This document shows positions 19,601 through 27,535 of a stretch of DNA of 64,000 nucleotides, in pieces. The DNA lies in NCBI RefSeq assembly GCF_003939025.1, contig NZ_RQIH01000009.1, positions 124,001 to 188,000 of the forward strand, in the 5' to 3' direction. Source of the DNA: Rhizobium sophoriradicis. Lineage in GTDB: Bacteria > Pseudomonadota > Alphaproteobacteria > Rhizobiales > Rhizobiaceae. A program made the position numbers and the translations under genes. Below the pieces are notes generated by a model that saw nothing but the letters and a program-made list of their open reading frames with translations, was not told where the DNA came from and searched no databases. How positions within the stretch are numbered: position 1 is the stretch's first letter; each line of letters opens with the position of its first letter.

Positions 19601-19954
19601 ACCCAGGAGCTCTATGTCAGGCAGACGCTGGAAGCCCAGCAAGGCGAAACCAACGACGGTGTGCGCCTGGCGCTCTATTTCAGCCGCAAGGCCCCGAGCA
19701 TCACTTCGATCTATTCAATCCTCGGCGACAAGGCGCTCTATCAGGTGATCACGACGGCCTACAGCCTGCCGGCTCAGATATCGAGCATGGACGTCACCAA
19801 GCAGGCCGATCTGATCAACCGCTTCGTCAAGCTCGAGGATCTCCAGGATCCGAAGAAGGTCGACAAGCTGCTGCGCCGCTTCACCGCGATGTACGATGTT
19901 CAGAACAGCGCCCAGCAATCGCCGGCGCTGCAGATCCTGACCGGCGGCGGTTGA
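16631..19954 (+). CDS. Giant DUF1217 protein with about ten repeat units
   Basis: The ATG at 16631 (MITASLAYSILSKDMTSSLN) matches the usual DUF1217 start and follows an AAGGG-like site; the longer frame from 16562 adds an unconserved basic stretch. The 1,107 residues contain about ten copies of a unit of the form [VI]xN/SVDDL..D..L..Y...AY....D......ILTD...........FNFxADGS. Units begin near bases 16756, 17083, 17459, 17747, 18026, 18308, 18584, 18928, 19340 and 19699; the middle five are only 92-96 residues apart. The last unit resembles the normal family C-terminus (LPAQISSMDVTKQADLINRF). DUF1217 proteins are often found in rhizobial flagellar clusters, but this copy is away from flagellar genes. 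No signal peptide is seen. Confidence 0.85.
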   Translation: MITASLAYSILSKDMTSSLNKVASQATVKKDAQYYADHINKVTSVDDFLGDYKLYSYAMKAYGLEDMTYAKAFMKKVLESDLTDPNSYANKLSDARYREFAAAFNFNAPEKDVQTDAQEDELIGLYKQSFVDADKASAAESTYYSNNIDSVQTVDDLVNNTRLRTYVLKTFKIDPTYASKDFLRQVLTSDLSDPASVVNTQGGDKYKALAAQFSFNADGTVTGTAQTAAQKASVIETYTLNSQSVIIDNSVGSDVVYVSKTAAEYNKAYYTAKIGTITNVDDLVADSRLTSYIKTAYSMGADFTAAALRTVLTDPGYAQLMGFTNVYNAFNFKADGSTSNTARVRTIEQANKLSSAASQTANYYKVTSQSSGITNVDDLLADANMARYIKDAYGLGTDFSNADLKNILTDPAYAAAQGHADINADFNFQADGSINGSVIQTETQRKSTTDKSAANAAHFNAMIDNVTNVDDLMSDPVAVSYLRTSMQIADSVSDATLRTFLVDPAAASAQGYSDVHDLFNFKTDGSVATLYASQTATQSANTTSKADNAAVYYQSTIAGISNVDQLLADQKLNNFVRNAYGIPSTVTDVDLRNILTDQSGTGTYADVAAAFNFKADGSLEDGLAAQTSSQITNTKIAAGARTDDYSSRMATIANVDELIADPAITNFLKSTYNLPFNISDADLKSILTDATAAAAAGHADLNADFNFAADGSLPAVSSVQTADQAQTTNDNYMARYDDERDEAIEEVADNYSSMMADSTSLLDTAEIKSVNDFLRTNAAADFKKSNDNLPDPYHVALQAFGLTDQDVPRSMMRKILTSDAYDPDGYIASLKDERITNLARAFNFGPDGKAASPFQALPDATLAKYATDYKAHMTMLLKAGPVKDKASKDATAEVDYFAKGMAKVKSLDDFLDDSRLTDLVLKANNLDPKDYDKATLKKIFTSDPDDKKSYLNSKADARFQDIVAAFNFDKDGNLTRAKIGTIQNKAAEENTQELYVRQTLEAQQGETNDGVRLALYFSRKAPSITSIYSILGDKALYQVITTAYSLPAQISSMDVTKQADLINRFVKLEDLQDPKKVDKLLRRFTAMYDVQNSAQQSPALQILTGGG

Positions 19955-20019
19955 TAGCGGTCGTCTAAAGGTGATTTCAGTAAATCGCGTTGCGGGTTCC
20001 CGACGCTCGTTATTGATGG

Positions 20020-20160
20020 CTGCCCCTCACCCTAACCCTCTCCCCGCTCGCGGGGCGAGGGGACGTGCGCTGCGACAGCGTCGCGAGGACCGGAGAGGTC
20101 GCGGCTCGGTCCCTTCGCCCCGTTTACGGGGAGAAGGTGGCGGCAGCCGGATGAGGGGCG
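20020..20160. repeat. RIME-like repeat, copy D
   Basis: It runs from GCTGCCCCTCACCCTAACCC to GCAGCCGGATGAGGGGCG, with CCCCGCTCGCGGGG and CCCCGTTTACGGGG hairpins. The orientation is opposite to copy A. It lies between the convergent DUF1217 and FAD dehydrogenase genes. Confidence 0.85.
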
Positions 20161-20188
20161 GGCTCGCCGGCGCCCCCGACCGCCACCT

Positions 20189-21625
20189 TTAAACGTCGAG
20201 GCTGACGACCTTCCCCGGATTCATGACACCAGCCGGATCGAAAGCGCGTTTGATGCGGCGCATCAGCTCGATTTCGATCGCCGGGCGGATCGCCGCCAGT
20301 TCGTCGCGCTTCAGTTGGCCGATGCCGTGTTCGGCCGAGATCGAGCCGCCCTGGGCGAGCACCAGCCCGTGCACGATGTGGTTCATTTCGCGCCAGCGGG
20401 CGATGAAGGCGGCTTTGTCGGCGCCGATCGGCTGGGAAATATTGTAATGGATATTGCCATCGCCCATATGGCCGAAGGCGCAGATGCGGGCTCCGGGCAT
20501 GGCCGCAATGACCGCCTCTTCGGCCTCGGCGATGAAATGCGGGATCCTCGACACCGGCACGGACACGTCGTGCTTGATCGATCCGCCTTCCGGCTTCTGA
20601 GCATCCGACATGCTCTCGCGCATGTGCCAGATGGCTTTCTGCTGGGCGACGGATGAGGCGATCGCCGCATCGAGCACCAGACCGGCCTCAAAACCCTGTT
20701 CGAGCACGCCGTTCATCATCCGCTCCGCCGTCTCGGCCGAATCCGACGTCGAAATATCGATCAGCACGTACCAGGGATAGGCCGCTTCCAGCGGATCGCG
20801 CACCCCGTCGATATGGCGCGTGGTGATCTCGACCCCGAAACGCGGCATCAGCTCGAAGCCGGTGAGCGAGGTGCCGCAGAGACTGGCGGCAAGGTTGAAG
20901 AGACCGAGCGCGTCTTCGACCGAATTAAGGCCGGCGAATGCCACCTGATGGCCGAGCGGCTGGGGAAACAGCTTCAGCACCGCCCCGGTGATGATGCCGA
21001 GCGTGCCCTCGGCGCCGATGAAGAGATCACGGAGGTCGTAGCCGGTATTGTCCTTCTTCAGCCGACGCAGGCCATCCCAGATCTCGCCGGTCGGCAGCAC
21101 CACTTCGAGGCCGAGACAGAGCTGGCGCATATTGCCGTAAGCAAGCACCGCCGTGCCGCCGGCATTGGTGGAGAGATTGCCGCCGATGCGGCAGGAGCCT
21201 TCCGAGCCGAGCGACAGCGGAAACAGCCGCCCATGCGCCTCGGCCGCCTTCTGCACATCGGCCAGAATGGCGCCGCCGTCGGCGACCAGCACGTTGGCTA
21301 CCGGATCGACGTCGCGAATCCTGTTCATGCGCTCCAGCGACAGGATGATATCGGACTGGCCCGCGCGCGGCGTCTGGCCGCCGACGAGGCCGGTATTGCC
21401 GGTCTGCGGCACGATTGCGGTTCCGGTCTCGGTGGCGAGTTTCATGATTACAGAGACCTCCTCGACCGAGCCGGGCTTTAAGAGGAGAGGGGAGGAGCCG
21501 TGATAGAGCCCGCGGTTTTCGATGAGATGCGGCGCCAGGTCGGCCTCGCCACGCAGCGCGTATTTGTCGCCGACGATGGCGGCGAAGCGGTCGAGAAGAT
21601 CGGTTGAAATGCCGGGGTTGCTCAT
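20189..21625 (-). CDS. FAD-binding 2-hydroxyacid dehydrogenase (GlcD/D-lactate type)
   Basis: The 478-residue flavoprotein has an N-terminal FAD-binding type 4 (PCMH) domain (VPQTGNTGLVGGQTPRAGQS near residue 90, GNLSTNAGGTAVLAYGNMR near 155, EGTLGIITGAVLKLFPQP near 215). The C-terminal FAD-oxidase domain includes GHMGDGNIHYNISQP and ISAEHGIGQLKRDEL. This fits the D-lactate/glycolate/D-2-hydroxyglutarate dehydrogenase family; the substrate cannot be fixed by sequence alone. Its ATG overlaps the stop of the upstream Sua5 gene by four bases (ATGA), so translation is probably coupled. Confidence 0.9.
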   Translation of the reverse strand: MSNPGISTDLLDRFAAIVGDKYALRGEADLAPHLIENRGLYHGSSPLLLKPGSVEEVSVIMKLATETGTAIVPQTGNTGLVGGQTPRAGQSDIILSLERMNRIRDVDPVANVLVADGGAILADVQKAAEAHGRLFPLSLGSEGSCRIGGNLSTNAGGTAVLAYGNMRQLCLGLEVVLPTGEIWDGLRRLKKDNTGYDLRDLFIGAEGTLGIITGAVLKLFPQPLGHQVAFAGLNSVEDALGLFNLAASLCGTSLTGFELMPRFGVEITTRHIDGVRDPLEAAYPWYVLIDISTSDSAETAERMMNGVLEQGFEAGLVLDAAIASSVAQQKAIWHMRESMSDAQKPEGGSIKHDVSVPVSRIPHFIAEAEEAVIAAMPGARICAFGHMGDGNIHYNISQPIGADKAAFIARWREMNHIVHGLVLAQGGSISAEHGIGQLKRDELAAIRPAIEIELMRRIKRAFDPAGVMNPGKVVSLDV

Positions 21626-22635
21626 CGGGTCGATCCTCTGTCGCTTCTATCAGCTTTGTCAGTCGCGCGGGGAGCGGCAGCCCTTTGCAGGCGGTCGTTG
21701 ATCGCTTCGCCCAGGCCGTCGTCGGGAATGGGCGAAAAGGCGATGCTCGAAACGCCGCTGGCATCGGCCCGCTTCATGTAGTCGAAAAGGTTGGCCGCCG
21801 CTTCCGCAAGGTCGCCGCGCGGGCTGAGGTCGAGAACGATGCGTGCGTCGCGCGCGCCCGCGACCGCCGCACCGCCGAAGGCGATCAGCGCCTCGCCGGG
21901 TTCCACGGCGCTCGCATTGAGACGCACGCTGGCGCCCGGCGCATAATGCGAGGCGAGCATGCCCGGCGCCTCGATGGCCGCCGATGCCTTTTTGGCGCGC
22001 AGCAGCGGCCTGCCGGCGACATGCTCGATCTCGCGCGCCGCAAGGCCGCCGGGCCGAAGCAGCCTAACCCGGTCGCCTTCCACCTTGACGATCGTCGATT
22101 CGACGCCGACCGTGCTCGGGCCCGCATCGAGGATCAACGGAATCTTCGCGCCGAGATCGGCCTCGACATGGGCGGCACTCGTCGCGCTGATGGCGCCCGA
22201 GGTATTGGCGCTCGGGGCTGCGAGCGGCCGCCCGAAAGCGCCGATCAGGGCGCCGGCGAAACCCTTCGGCACGCGCACGCCGACGCTGTCGAGACCGGCA
22301 GTCGCCAGCGAATGGATCGGGCTTTCGGCCTTGAGCGGCAGCACGAGCGTCAGCGGACCGGGCCAGAAGGCTTCGGCGAGCGCCCGCGACAGCGGATCGA
22401 ACTCGGCATGATGTTCGGCCATGGCAAGGTCGGCCATGTGACAGATCAGCGGATTGAAGCGCGGCCGGCCCTTCGTCTCGTAGATGCGGGTGATGGCGGC
22501 GGGGTTGGTGGCGTCGGCGGCAAGGCCGTAGACGGTCTCCGTCGGCATGGCGATGGCGAAGCCGTCGGCAAGAGCCGCTGAGGCCGCTTCGAGCGCCGCC
22601 TGCCTGTCTGCCTTGATGTCGATGATGCGTGCCAT
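21622..22635 (-). CDS. L-threonylcarbamoyladenylate synthase (Sua5/YrdC family)
   Basis: The ATG at 22635 (MARIIDIKADRQAALEAASA) is preferred over an upstream start at 22665. The 337-residue protein has the YrdC nucleotide-binding domain (AMPTETVYGLAADATN near residue 30, YETKGRPRFNPLICH near 55, SANTSGAISATSAAHV near 145). A C-terminal Sua5 domain (SHYAPGASVRLN near 225) marks it as the long Sua5 type. It makes threonylcarbamoyl-AMP for the t6A modification of ANN-decoding tRNAs. The gene overlaps the FAD dehydrogenase start. Confidence 0.93.
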   Translation of the reverse strand: MARIIDIKADRQAALEAASAALADGFAIAMPTETVYGLAADATNPAAITRIYETKGRPRFNPLICHMADLAMAEHHAEFDPLSRALAEAFWPGPLTLVLPLKAESPIHSLATAGLDSVGVRVPKGFAGALIGAFGRPLAAPSANTSGAISATSAAHVEADLGAKIPLILDAGPSTVGVESTIVKVEGDRVRLLRPGGLAAREIEHVAGRPLLRAKKASAAIEAPGMLASHYAPGASVRLNASAVEPGEALIAFGGAAVAGARDARIVLDLSPRGDLAEAAANLFDYMKRADASGVSSIAFSPIPDDGLGEAINDRLQRAAAPRATDKADRSDRGSTR

Positions 22636-22696
22636 GTGCTGCCCGGATTGATCCCGGCAGGTCATTAGGCTTTCCGCCGCCGCCGATCAATCGCTG

Positions 22697-23305
22697 TTAT
22701 AGCTGCCGGATGATTTCGCGCAGCTGTTCGTTGCGGGCGCCGAGCAACAGGACGTTGCGGATCGCCGCCTGTGGGTCGTGGGTGCGGAAGAGCAACCCAT
22801 TGCCGCGCACCGACCGGTCGATGGTCATCTTTTCCGAGGAATCCTCGCCCGGCTTCATCGCGACGGCGAAATACATGCGGGAATAGCCGACGTCGATCCG
22901 CTGGAAGAAATTGTCGTTGTCGCCGATGTCGGAGTAGAAGTTGGCGATATAGAAGGCCCAGCTGACGTCTTCATAATGGGCAAACTTCGTGCGCGCGGCG
23001 GTGACATGGCAATAGCCGAGATGTGGGCTGTCCTCCAGCGTCCGGTGGAAGACCATCTTCGGAAACTGGATCGAGTGGTGAAAGCCGTTGATGTGCTGAT
23101 GCGTTTTTTCGCCGGCCACCTGCAGCTTGCGGCCGGTCTTTGCCGCGACCTCGTCATGGGTAAGGTAGCGCTTTTCCTCCGCCAGCCAGTGCCGCCGTTC
23201 GCGAGGGATGCGGCCGGTGCGCAGGAATTCGGAATGGGCGGCAATCGGCTGCCGCTCCCGCAATCTGCTGGTGTCCTTCGCATCGAAATAGCGGAGTCTG
23301 GCCAT
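22697..23305 (-). CDS. Conserved hypothetical protein, possibly DUF6656
   Basis: The start is set at the ATG at 23305 (MARLRYFDAKDTSRLRERQP); an ATG at 23335 would add ten residues. The 202 residues have no signal peptide or membrane helix. Visible landmarks are KTHQHINGFHHSIQFPKMVF, YIANFYSDIGDNDNFFQRID and RGNGLLFRTHDPQAAIRN. It looks like a rhizobial protein of unknown function that I associate loosely with DUF6656. It sits 60 bases upstream of the Sua5 gene on the same strand. Confidence 0.7.
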   Translation of the reverse strand: MARLRYFDAKDTSRLRERQPIAAHSEFLRTGRIPRERRHWLAEEKRYLTHDEVAAKTGRKLQVAGEKTHQHINGFHHSIQFPKMVFHRTLEDSPHLGYCHVTAARTKFAHYEDVSWAFYIANFYSDIGDNDNFFQRIDVGYSRMYFAVAMKPGEDSSEKMTIDRSVRGNGLLFRTHDPQAAIRNVLLLGARNEQLREIIRQL

Positions 23306-23415
23306 GGTTCGCGTTCTTCGGTCGGTCTGATTCATCGCAAGGATAGGGTCCTATGCTTAAGGCGGTGTTAACGCGGTTCCGGCTGCGCCACGGCTGCCGG
23401 CAGATGCAAGAGGAT

Positions 23416-23586
23416 GTCGCAAATGCGACGGTGATCGGCATCCGGCAGCCGAGCTCTTTGCAAAACGGGGCTTTACGCCATGTCGCAATTGACGATAATT
23501 GCCTGGAGAGTCGGCGATGCGATTGATCGGGGCGGGCCGCCACAGCCTTGCCGCATCCTGTCGTCAATTTCGAAGCCGATGTCGCA
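23416..23586. promoter_or_regulatory. Repeated TGTCG-type sites upstream of Rieske oxygenase gene
   Basis: The gap 23306-23696 has no gene but several related sites: a perfect inverted repeat GTCGCA-AA-TGCGAC (23416-23429), TGTCGCAATTGACGA (23481-23495), its inverted relative TGTCGTCAATTTCGA (23559-23573), and TGTCGCA (23580-23586). This spacing looks like a multi-site operator for the oxygenase gene or for the divergent hypothetical gene. The binding protein is unknown. Confidence 0.5.
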
Positions 23587-23714
23587 TTACAACCAAGCAG
23601 CGGCCGGGCTCGGTGATTAAATGACGCCATGAACAATTCTCCAAAAGGAGAAGGAAGCGGGCGCGCTTCCGCGGTTTTTCCGCTGAACGGTACCGGATGC
23701 ACGAGGATATGAAG

Positions 23715-24959
23715 ATGGATATTCGCAGCAACGTTTTGCGTCAGCTCAAGAACCGCCGTGAGGGCTTCAGCCTCGAGCAGCCGTTCTATATCGACGAGGA
23801 TTATTTCCAGCTCGACATGGAGATGATCTATTATCGCGACTGGCTGTTCATGGGCCATGATTGCGAGCTGCCGAAGCCGGGAGCCTATTTCACCGTCCAG
23901 ATCGGCCGCTATCCCGTCGTCATCGTGCGCGGTCGCGACAATGTCATCCGAGCCTTCCACAATAGCTGTCGCCATCGCGGCTCGCGCGTCTGCACCAAGG
24001 AGCATGGCTCCTCCGTGCGTCTCGTCTGCCCCTATCATCAGTGGACCTATGATCTCGACGGCAAGCTCGCCTTCGCCCGCCACATGGGCGATGATTTCGA
24101 CAAGACCGGCTTCAACCTGAAGCCCGTCCATTGTGAAAGCGTGGCCGGCTATATCTTCATCTGCCTTGCCGACACCGCCCCGGATTTCCAGACCGTGCGC
24201 GACAAGATCGAGCCCTACATGGCGCCGCATCGCATCGGCGAGACCAAGGTCGCCTTCCAGAGCACGATCATCGAGAAGGGCAACTGGAAGCTCGTCTGGG
24301 AAAACAACCGCGAATGCTATCACTGCGCCGCCAATCACCCGGAACTCTGCCGCACCTATCCGGAAGCGCCGAGCGTTACCGGCACCGATGGCGGCGCCGA
24401 CGACCCGGAGATCGCCGGCCATTGGTCGCGCTGCGAGGCCGCCGGCCTGCCGAGCAAGTTCCAGATTTCACCGGACGGTCAGTTCCGCACCGCCCGCATG
24501 CCATTGATCGAGGATGCCGAGAGCTACACGATGTCCGGCAAGCCGGCCGTCAAGCGCCGGATCGCCGACGATATCTCGATCAGCCATATCGGCACCATGC
24601 TGCTCTTCCACTATCCGACGACCTGGAACCACTTGCTCGGCGACCATGCCATCTCCTTCCGCGTGCTGCCGCTCAGCGCCAATGAGACGGCGGTGACGAC
24701 CAAGTGGCTCGTCCATAAGGACGCGGTCGAAGGCGTGGATTACAATCTCGAGGAACTGACGCATGTCTGGACCGAGACCAACGATCAGGATCGCCGCATC
24801 GTCGAAGAGAATGCCTTCGGCATCCACTCGCCCGCCTACGAGCCCGGCCCCTATTCTTCCCTGCACGAGGGCGGCGTCATGCAGTTCCTCGAATGGTATT
24901 CGAACTTCATGGTGAACCGGCTACAGGGCGACCAGGCGAAGATCTCCGCCGTCGCCTGA
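23715..24959 (+). CDS. Rieske ring-hydroxylating oxygenase alpha subunit (GbcA-like)
   Basis: Of three close ATGs (23697, 23709, 23715), the one at 23715 has GAGGA seven bases upstream and gives [20 protein letters not shown]. The 414 residues contain a Rieske [2Fe-2S] site (CRHRGSRV near residue 80, CPYHQWTYD near 103) and a mononuclear iron site ([14 protein letters not shown] near 200). The sequence resembles the oxygenase component of glycine betaine demethylase (GbcA) and stachydrine demethylase, which remove N-methyl groups. No reductase partner lies beside it, so the substrate and electron donor are inferences. A terminator follows. Confidence 0.85.
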   Translation: MDIRSNVLRQLKNRREGFSLEQPFYIDEDYFQLDMEMIYYRDWLFMGHDCELPKPGAYFTVQIGRYPVVIVRGRDNVIRAFHNSCRHRGSRVCTKEHGSSVRLVCPYHQWTYDLDGKLAFARHMGDDFDKTGFNLKPVHCESVAGYIFICLADTAPDFQTVRDKIEPYMAPHRIGETKVAFQSTIIEKGNWKLVWENNRECYHCAANHPELCRTYPEAPSVTGTDGGADDPEIAGHWSRCEAAGLPSKFQISPDGQFRTARMPLIEDAESYTMSGKPAVKRRIADDISISHIGTMLLFHYPTTWNHLLGDHAISFRVLPLSANETAVTTKWLVHKDAVEGVDYNLEELTHVWTETNDQDRRIVEENAFGIHSPAYEPGPYSSLHEGGVMQFLEWYSNFMVNRLQGDQAKISAVA

Positions 24960-25008
24960 TGTATGTCGCCTGCAATTAAGGCCGGTTCAGGTCCGCCGAT
25001 CGAAAACA

Positions 25009-25036
25009 AAAGCAGCCGGTCCTCGGCTGCTTTCGG
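25009..25036 (+). terminator. Terminator after Rieske oxygenase gene
   Basis: AAAGCAGCCG (25009-25018), a five-base loop and CGGCTGCTTT (25024-25033) form a perfect 10-bp stem ending in TTTC. It lies about 50 bases after the stop. Confidence 0.8.
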
Positions 25037-25098
25037 AACCATTCAGCCACGAACGCGTTGCGTGGCAGGCGGTGATCGCCGTTGAATGGGAGAGAAGA

Positions 25099-25569
25099 AT
25101 GATCGGGCTGAAAAGCAAAATCGCGACTGCAATTCTCACTGCCGCCGTCGTGCTGACGGGCTTTGCCCCGTCGCAGGCAATCCAGATGCCCACCACCCCG
25201 AAGGTGGAGAAATCCTCCGCCGTCGAGGAGGTCCAATACCGCCGCTACTATCGCCGCGACTATTACCGGCCCGGCTATCGCCCCGGCGCCTATTACCGCC
25301 CCGGCTATTACGGCGGCTATCGCGGCTATAGTTACTATCGTCCGGGTTATCGCCGTTATAATGGCTACTGGTACCCGCTCGCCGCCTTCGGCGCCGGCGC
25401 GGTCATCGGTGGCGCCATTGCGGCGCAGCCGCGCTACGTCGCGCCGGCACCCCGGATGGGCTCAAGCCACGTCGCCTGGTGCGCCAACCGCTATCGCTCA
25501 TATCGCGCCTACGACAACACCTTCCAGCCCTATAACGGCCCGCGCCAGCAGTGCTATTCACCGTATTGA
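25099..25569 (+). CDS. BA14K family protein
   Basis: The ATG at 25099 is preceded by GAGAAG and gives a clean signal peptide ([20 protein letters not shown], then GFAPSQA). The 156-residue protein has a Tyr/Arg/Gly/Pro-rich middle (repeats of YYRPGY) and a short hydrophobic [12 protein letters not shown] segment. It ends with the BA14K motif [20 protein letters not shown] and two conserved cysteines. The family is named after an immunoreactive Brucella protein; the molecular role is unresolved. Location should be periplasm or cell surface. Confidence 0.9.
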   Translation: MIGLKSKIATAILTAAVVLTGFAPSQAIQMPTTPKVEKSSAVEEVQYRRYYRRDYYRPGYRPGAYYRPGYYGGYRGYSYYRPGYRRYNGYWYPLAAFGAGAVIGGAIAAQPRYVAPAPRMGSSHVAWCANRYRSYRAYDNTFQPYNGPRQQCYSPY

Positions 25570-25643
25570 TGTAGGCACGACAAGCGCAGGGCTGGGCAAT
25601 ACGAGCGCCGACGGTGAACCGATTTCATCGTCGGCTGTGAAGC

Positions 25644-25907
25644 TCAGTGAACGACAGTTATTACCGAAATTCCAGCTTCGTCGGCAGCACGGATAAGCGC
25701 TGCTCGCGCGGCCTGAGCCGGAATCTCCCCGTGTATTGCGTCCCGGCAAGCCATAATTGCCGTGAGGTATTCTTCTCCATCGTCGATTGGCCAGCCAACG
25801 GTCAGCATCTCGGCGGCCTGCACGAGAGTTGCAACAAGCTTGTATTTTTCCGGCCCACTCACAACGAGCATCAGAGGGGCAAACTCTCCGGATGTGCACC
25901 ATTTCAT
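25644..25907 (-). CDS. DUF982 domain protein
   Basis: The ATG at 25907 (MKWCTSGEFAPLMLVVSGPE) has GGGGAGA about ten bases upstream; a GTG at 25925 is possible. The 87 residues show the DUF982 pattern: a short N-terminal strand region, VQAAEMLTVGWPIDDGEEYL in the middle, and AARAALIRAADEAGISV at the end. The family is small, cytosolic, expanded in rhizobia, and of unknown function. Confidence 0.8.
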   Translation of the reverse strand: MKWCTSGEFAPLMLVVSGPEKYKLVATLVQAAEMLTVGWPIDDGEEYLTAIMACRDAIHGEIPAQAARAALIRAADEAGISVITVVH

Positions 25908-26060
25908 GACATTAGGTCTCCCCACGGTAAATATATTAGTAACCGTGCAAGAACCGTTCCGGGCGAGGTGGCGGCCTGAACCAGCCGATCATTCGAGCGT
26001 CGATCGATGGGATGGCCCGCCAGCAGGGCGGGCTATTCGCCTTAATTGATGGCCCCGAAA

Positions 26061-26203
26061 GCTGCCCCTCACCCTAACCCTCTCCCCGTAAAGACGGGGC
26101 GAGGGGACGTGCCTTACGAGACGCTGGAGAGGGACGGAGAGGTTGCGGCTATCCCCCTTCGCCCCGCAAGCGGGGAGAAGGTGCCGGCAGGCGGATGAGG
26201 GGC
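26061..26203. repeat. RIME-like repeat, copy E
   Basis: It runs from GCTGCCCCTCACCCTAACCC to GGCGGATGAGGGGCGC, with hairpins CCCCGTAAAGACGGGG and CCCCGCAAGCGGGG. It has the same orientation as copy D and lies just downstream of the CorA/ZntB gene stop. The remaining 25926-26060 stretch shows no gene. Confidence 0.85.
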
Positions 26204-26226
26204 GCGGCCAACCGCACCTCTCACAT

Positions 26227-27222
26227 TCAAAGAATATTCACCCGCCTCAGCAGCCACCAGGCAAGCGCGACGGAGCCGACTATGAGGATGACGGCGTATT
26301 CCGTGCCGTAATCGCCGACGGAGAAGGGCAGGTTGGCGGTGTTCATGCCGAAAAAGCCGGTCACCAGCGTCGGCGGCAGCAGGAAGGCCGTCATGATCGA
26401 CAGCAGGTAGAGGTGGCGGTTGGTTTCGGAGGATTGTTTCGAATCGATTTCTTCGTGCAGCAGGCGCGCCCGGTCCTGCAGCGCGTAGATATCGTGGTCG
26501 ACCGTTTCCAGCCGGCTCGTCAGCCGCCGCGCCACGTCGTCGAAGCCGAAGGGCATCTCGTCGTCGTCGGCCGCCGCCGCCCGGCGCATCAGCGCCAGCA
26601 CCGTGCGCAGGTGCCGGTGCAGCCTGACCACGGTTCGCCGCACCGGCGCCAGCCGCCGGCGCTCGTCGCGCGGGGCGTTGTCGTAGACGATATCCTCGAT
26701 CTGGTTCAGTTCTTCGGTGAGTTCGATAACGATGGCGATCAGCGTGCGCTGAAATTCGATCACGAGCAGTTCGAAGAGATCGACCGGCAGCGCAATTTTG
26801 CCCGGGTTCTTCTCGATCAGCGCGCGCGCGCGCTCGACGCTGCGCAGCGGCTGCAGCCGGGTGGTGATGATGAAGCGGTCCGACATGGCGAAATGCAGCC
26901 AGCCGAGATTGTTGGTGTCCTGGGCGAAATCACGCTGGCAGTCGACGAGCGTGCCGTAGAGCATCTGCTCGTCGACGGTCAGCGCCGCATGCGTGTCATG
27001 CGTCGTCAGCGCCGATTTGGCGTCCTCGGTCAGCCCGCCGAGCGTCTCGAGCAAGGCCGGCACCCGGGCGTCCACGAGGTTGAGATGCAGCCAGTAGAAA
27101 CAGTTGTCGGCGGTCAGATCCGCCACCGTCGCGCTGTTGTTCAGCCGTACCGCCGTCTTGTCATCCGGCGAGAAACGATAGGCCCAGACGAAACCGGGTA
27201 TGTTGACGGGCAATGTATCCAT
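26227..27222 (-). CDS. CorA-family divalent cation transporter, ZntB-like
   Basis: The 331-residue protein has a long cytosolic N-terminal domain (FYWLHLNLVDARVPALLETL near residue 42), a coiled helical stalk (TSRLETVDHDIYALQDRARL), and two C-terminal membrane helices. The signature GFFGMNTANLPF, containing the diagnostic GMN, lies near residue 277 between them. The overall sequence is closer to ZntB zinc transporters than to CorA, but the metal is not certain. It is divergent from the acyl-CoA dehydrogenase gene across a palindrome-rich gap. Confidence 0.88.
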   Translation of the reverse strand: MDTLPVNIPGFVWAYRFSPDDKTAVRLNNSATVADLTADNCFYWLHLNLVDARVPALLETLGGLTEDAKSALTTHDTHAALTVDEQMLYGTLVDCQRDFAQDTNNLGWLHFAMSDRFIITTRLQPLRSVERARALIEKNPGKIALPVDLFELLVIEFQRTLIAIVIELTEELNQIEDIVYDNAPRDERRRLAPVRRTVVRLHRHLRTVLALMRRAAAADDDEMPFGFDDVARRLTSRLETVDHDIYALQDRARLLHEEIDSKQSSETNRHLYLLSIMTAFLLPPTLVTGFFGMNTANLPFSVGDYGTEYAVILIVGSVALAWWLLRRVNIL

Positions 27223-27255
27223 TGTTCGCCGGTCCTTTGCGAGGGCGATGTCATT

Positions 27256-27299
27256 CTAAAGCGCGTCGCATCAAATTTGATTCATGCGACGCGCTTTAG
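27256..27299. repeat. Perfect 16-bp palindrome in CorA/acyl-CoA dehydrogenase gap
   Basis: CTAAAGCGCGTCGCAT (27256-27271) pairs exactly with ATGCGACGCGCTTTAG (27284-27299) around a 12-base AT-rich loop. I recall similar GCGCGTCGC palindromes between rhizobial genes, so it is probably a dispersed element. Confidence 0.7.
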
Positions 27300-27311
27300 C
27301 CCTTTGTTTTG

Positions 27312-27360
27312 ATGCATGTCGTTGTCCCGGAACCGCTGCACACTTCCGGGCGACATGCAT
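27312..27360. repeat. Nested palindrome beginning ATGCATGTCG
   Basis: ATGCATGTCG (27312-27321) pairs with CGACATGCAT (27351-27360), and inside these CCCGGAA pairs with TTCCGGG. It lies only 12 bases from the preceding palindrome. The pattern resembles widespread rhizobial intergenic palindromes. The rest of the gap to 27535 holds the acyl-CoA dehydrogenase promoter region, not otherwise recognised. Confidence 0.7.
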
Positions 27361-27535
27361 TAGAAATTCTCCATGACGTCCATTTGTGCAACTGTGCAAG
27401 AGCAAACCGCCATGTCGGGTAAACTATCGCACGGCAGCCCGGGAAATCGAAATTGACGTTTACGTAAAAATCAATTAGCCCTTGCCTCGGAGGGGCTTTG
27501 CGCGAGGTGCAGGCCGGTCCCATGGAGGAGAAAGC

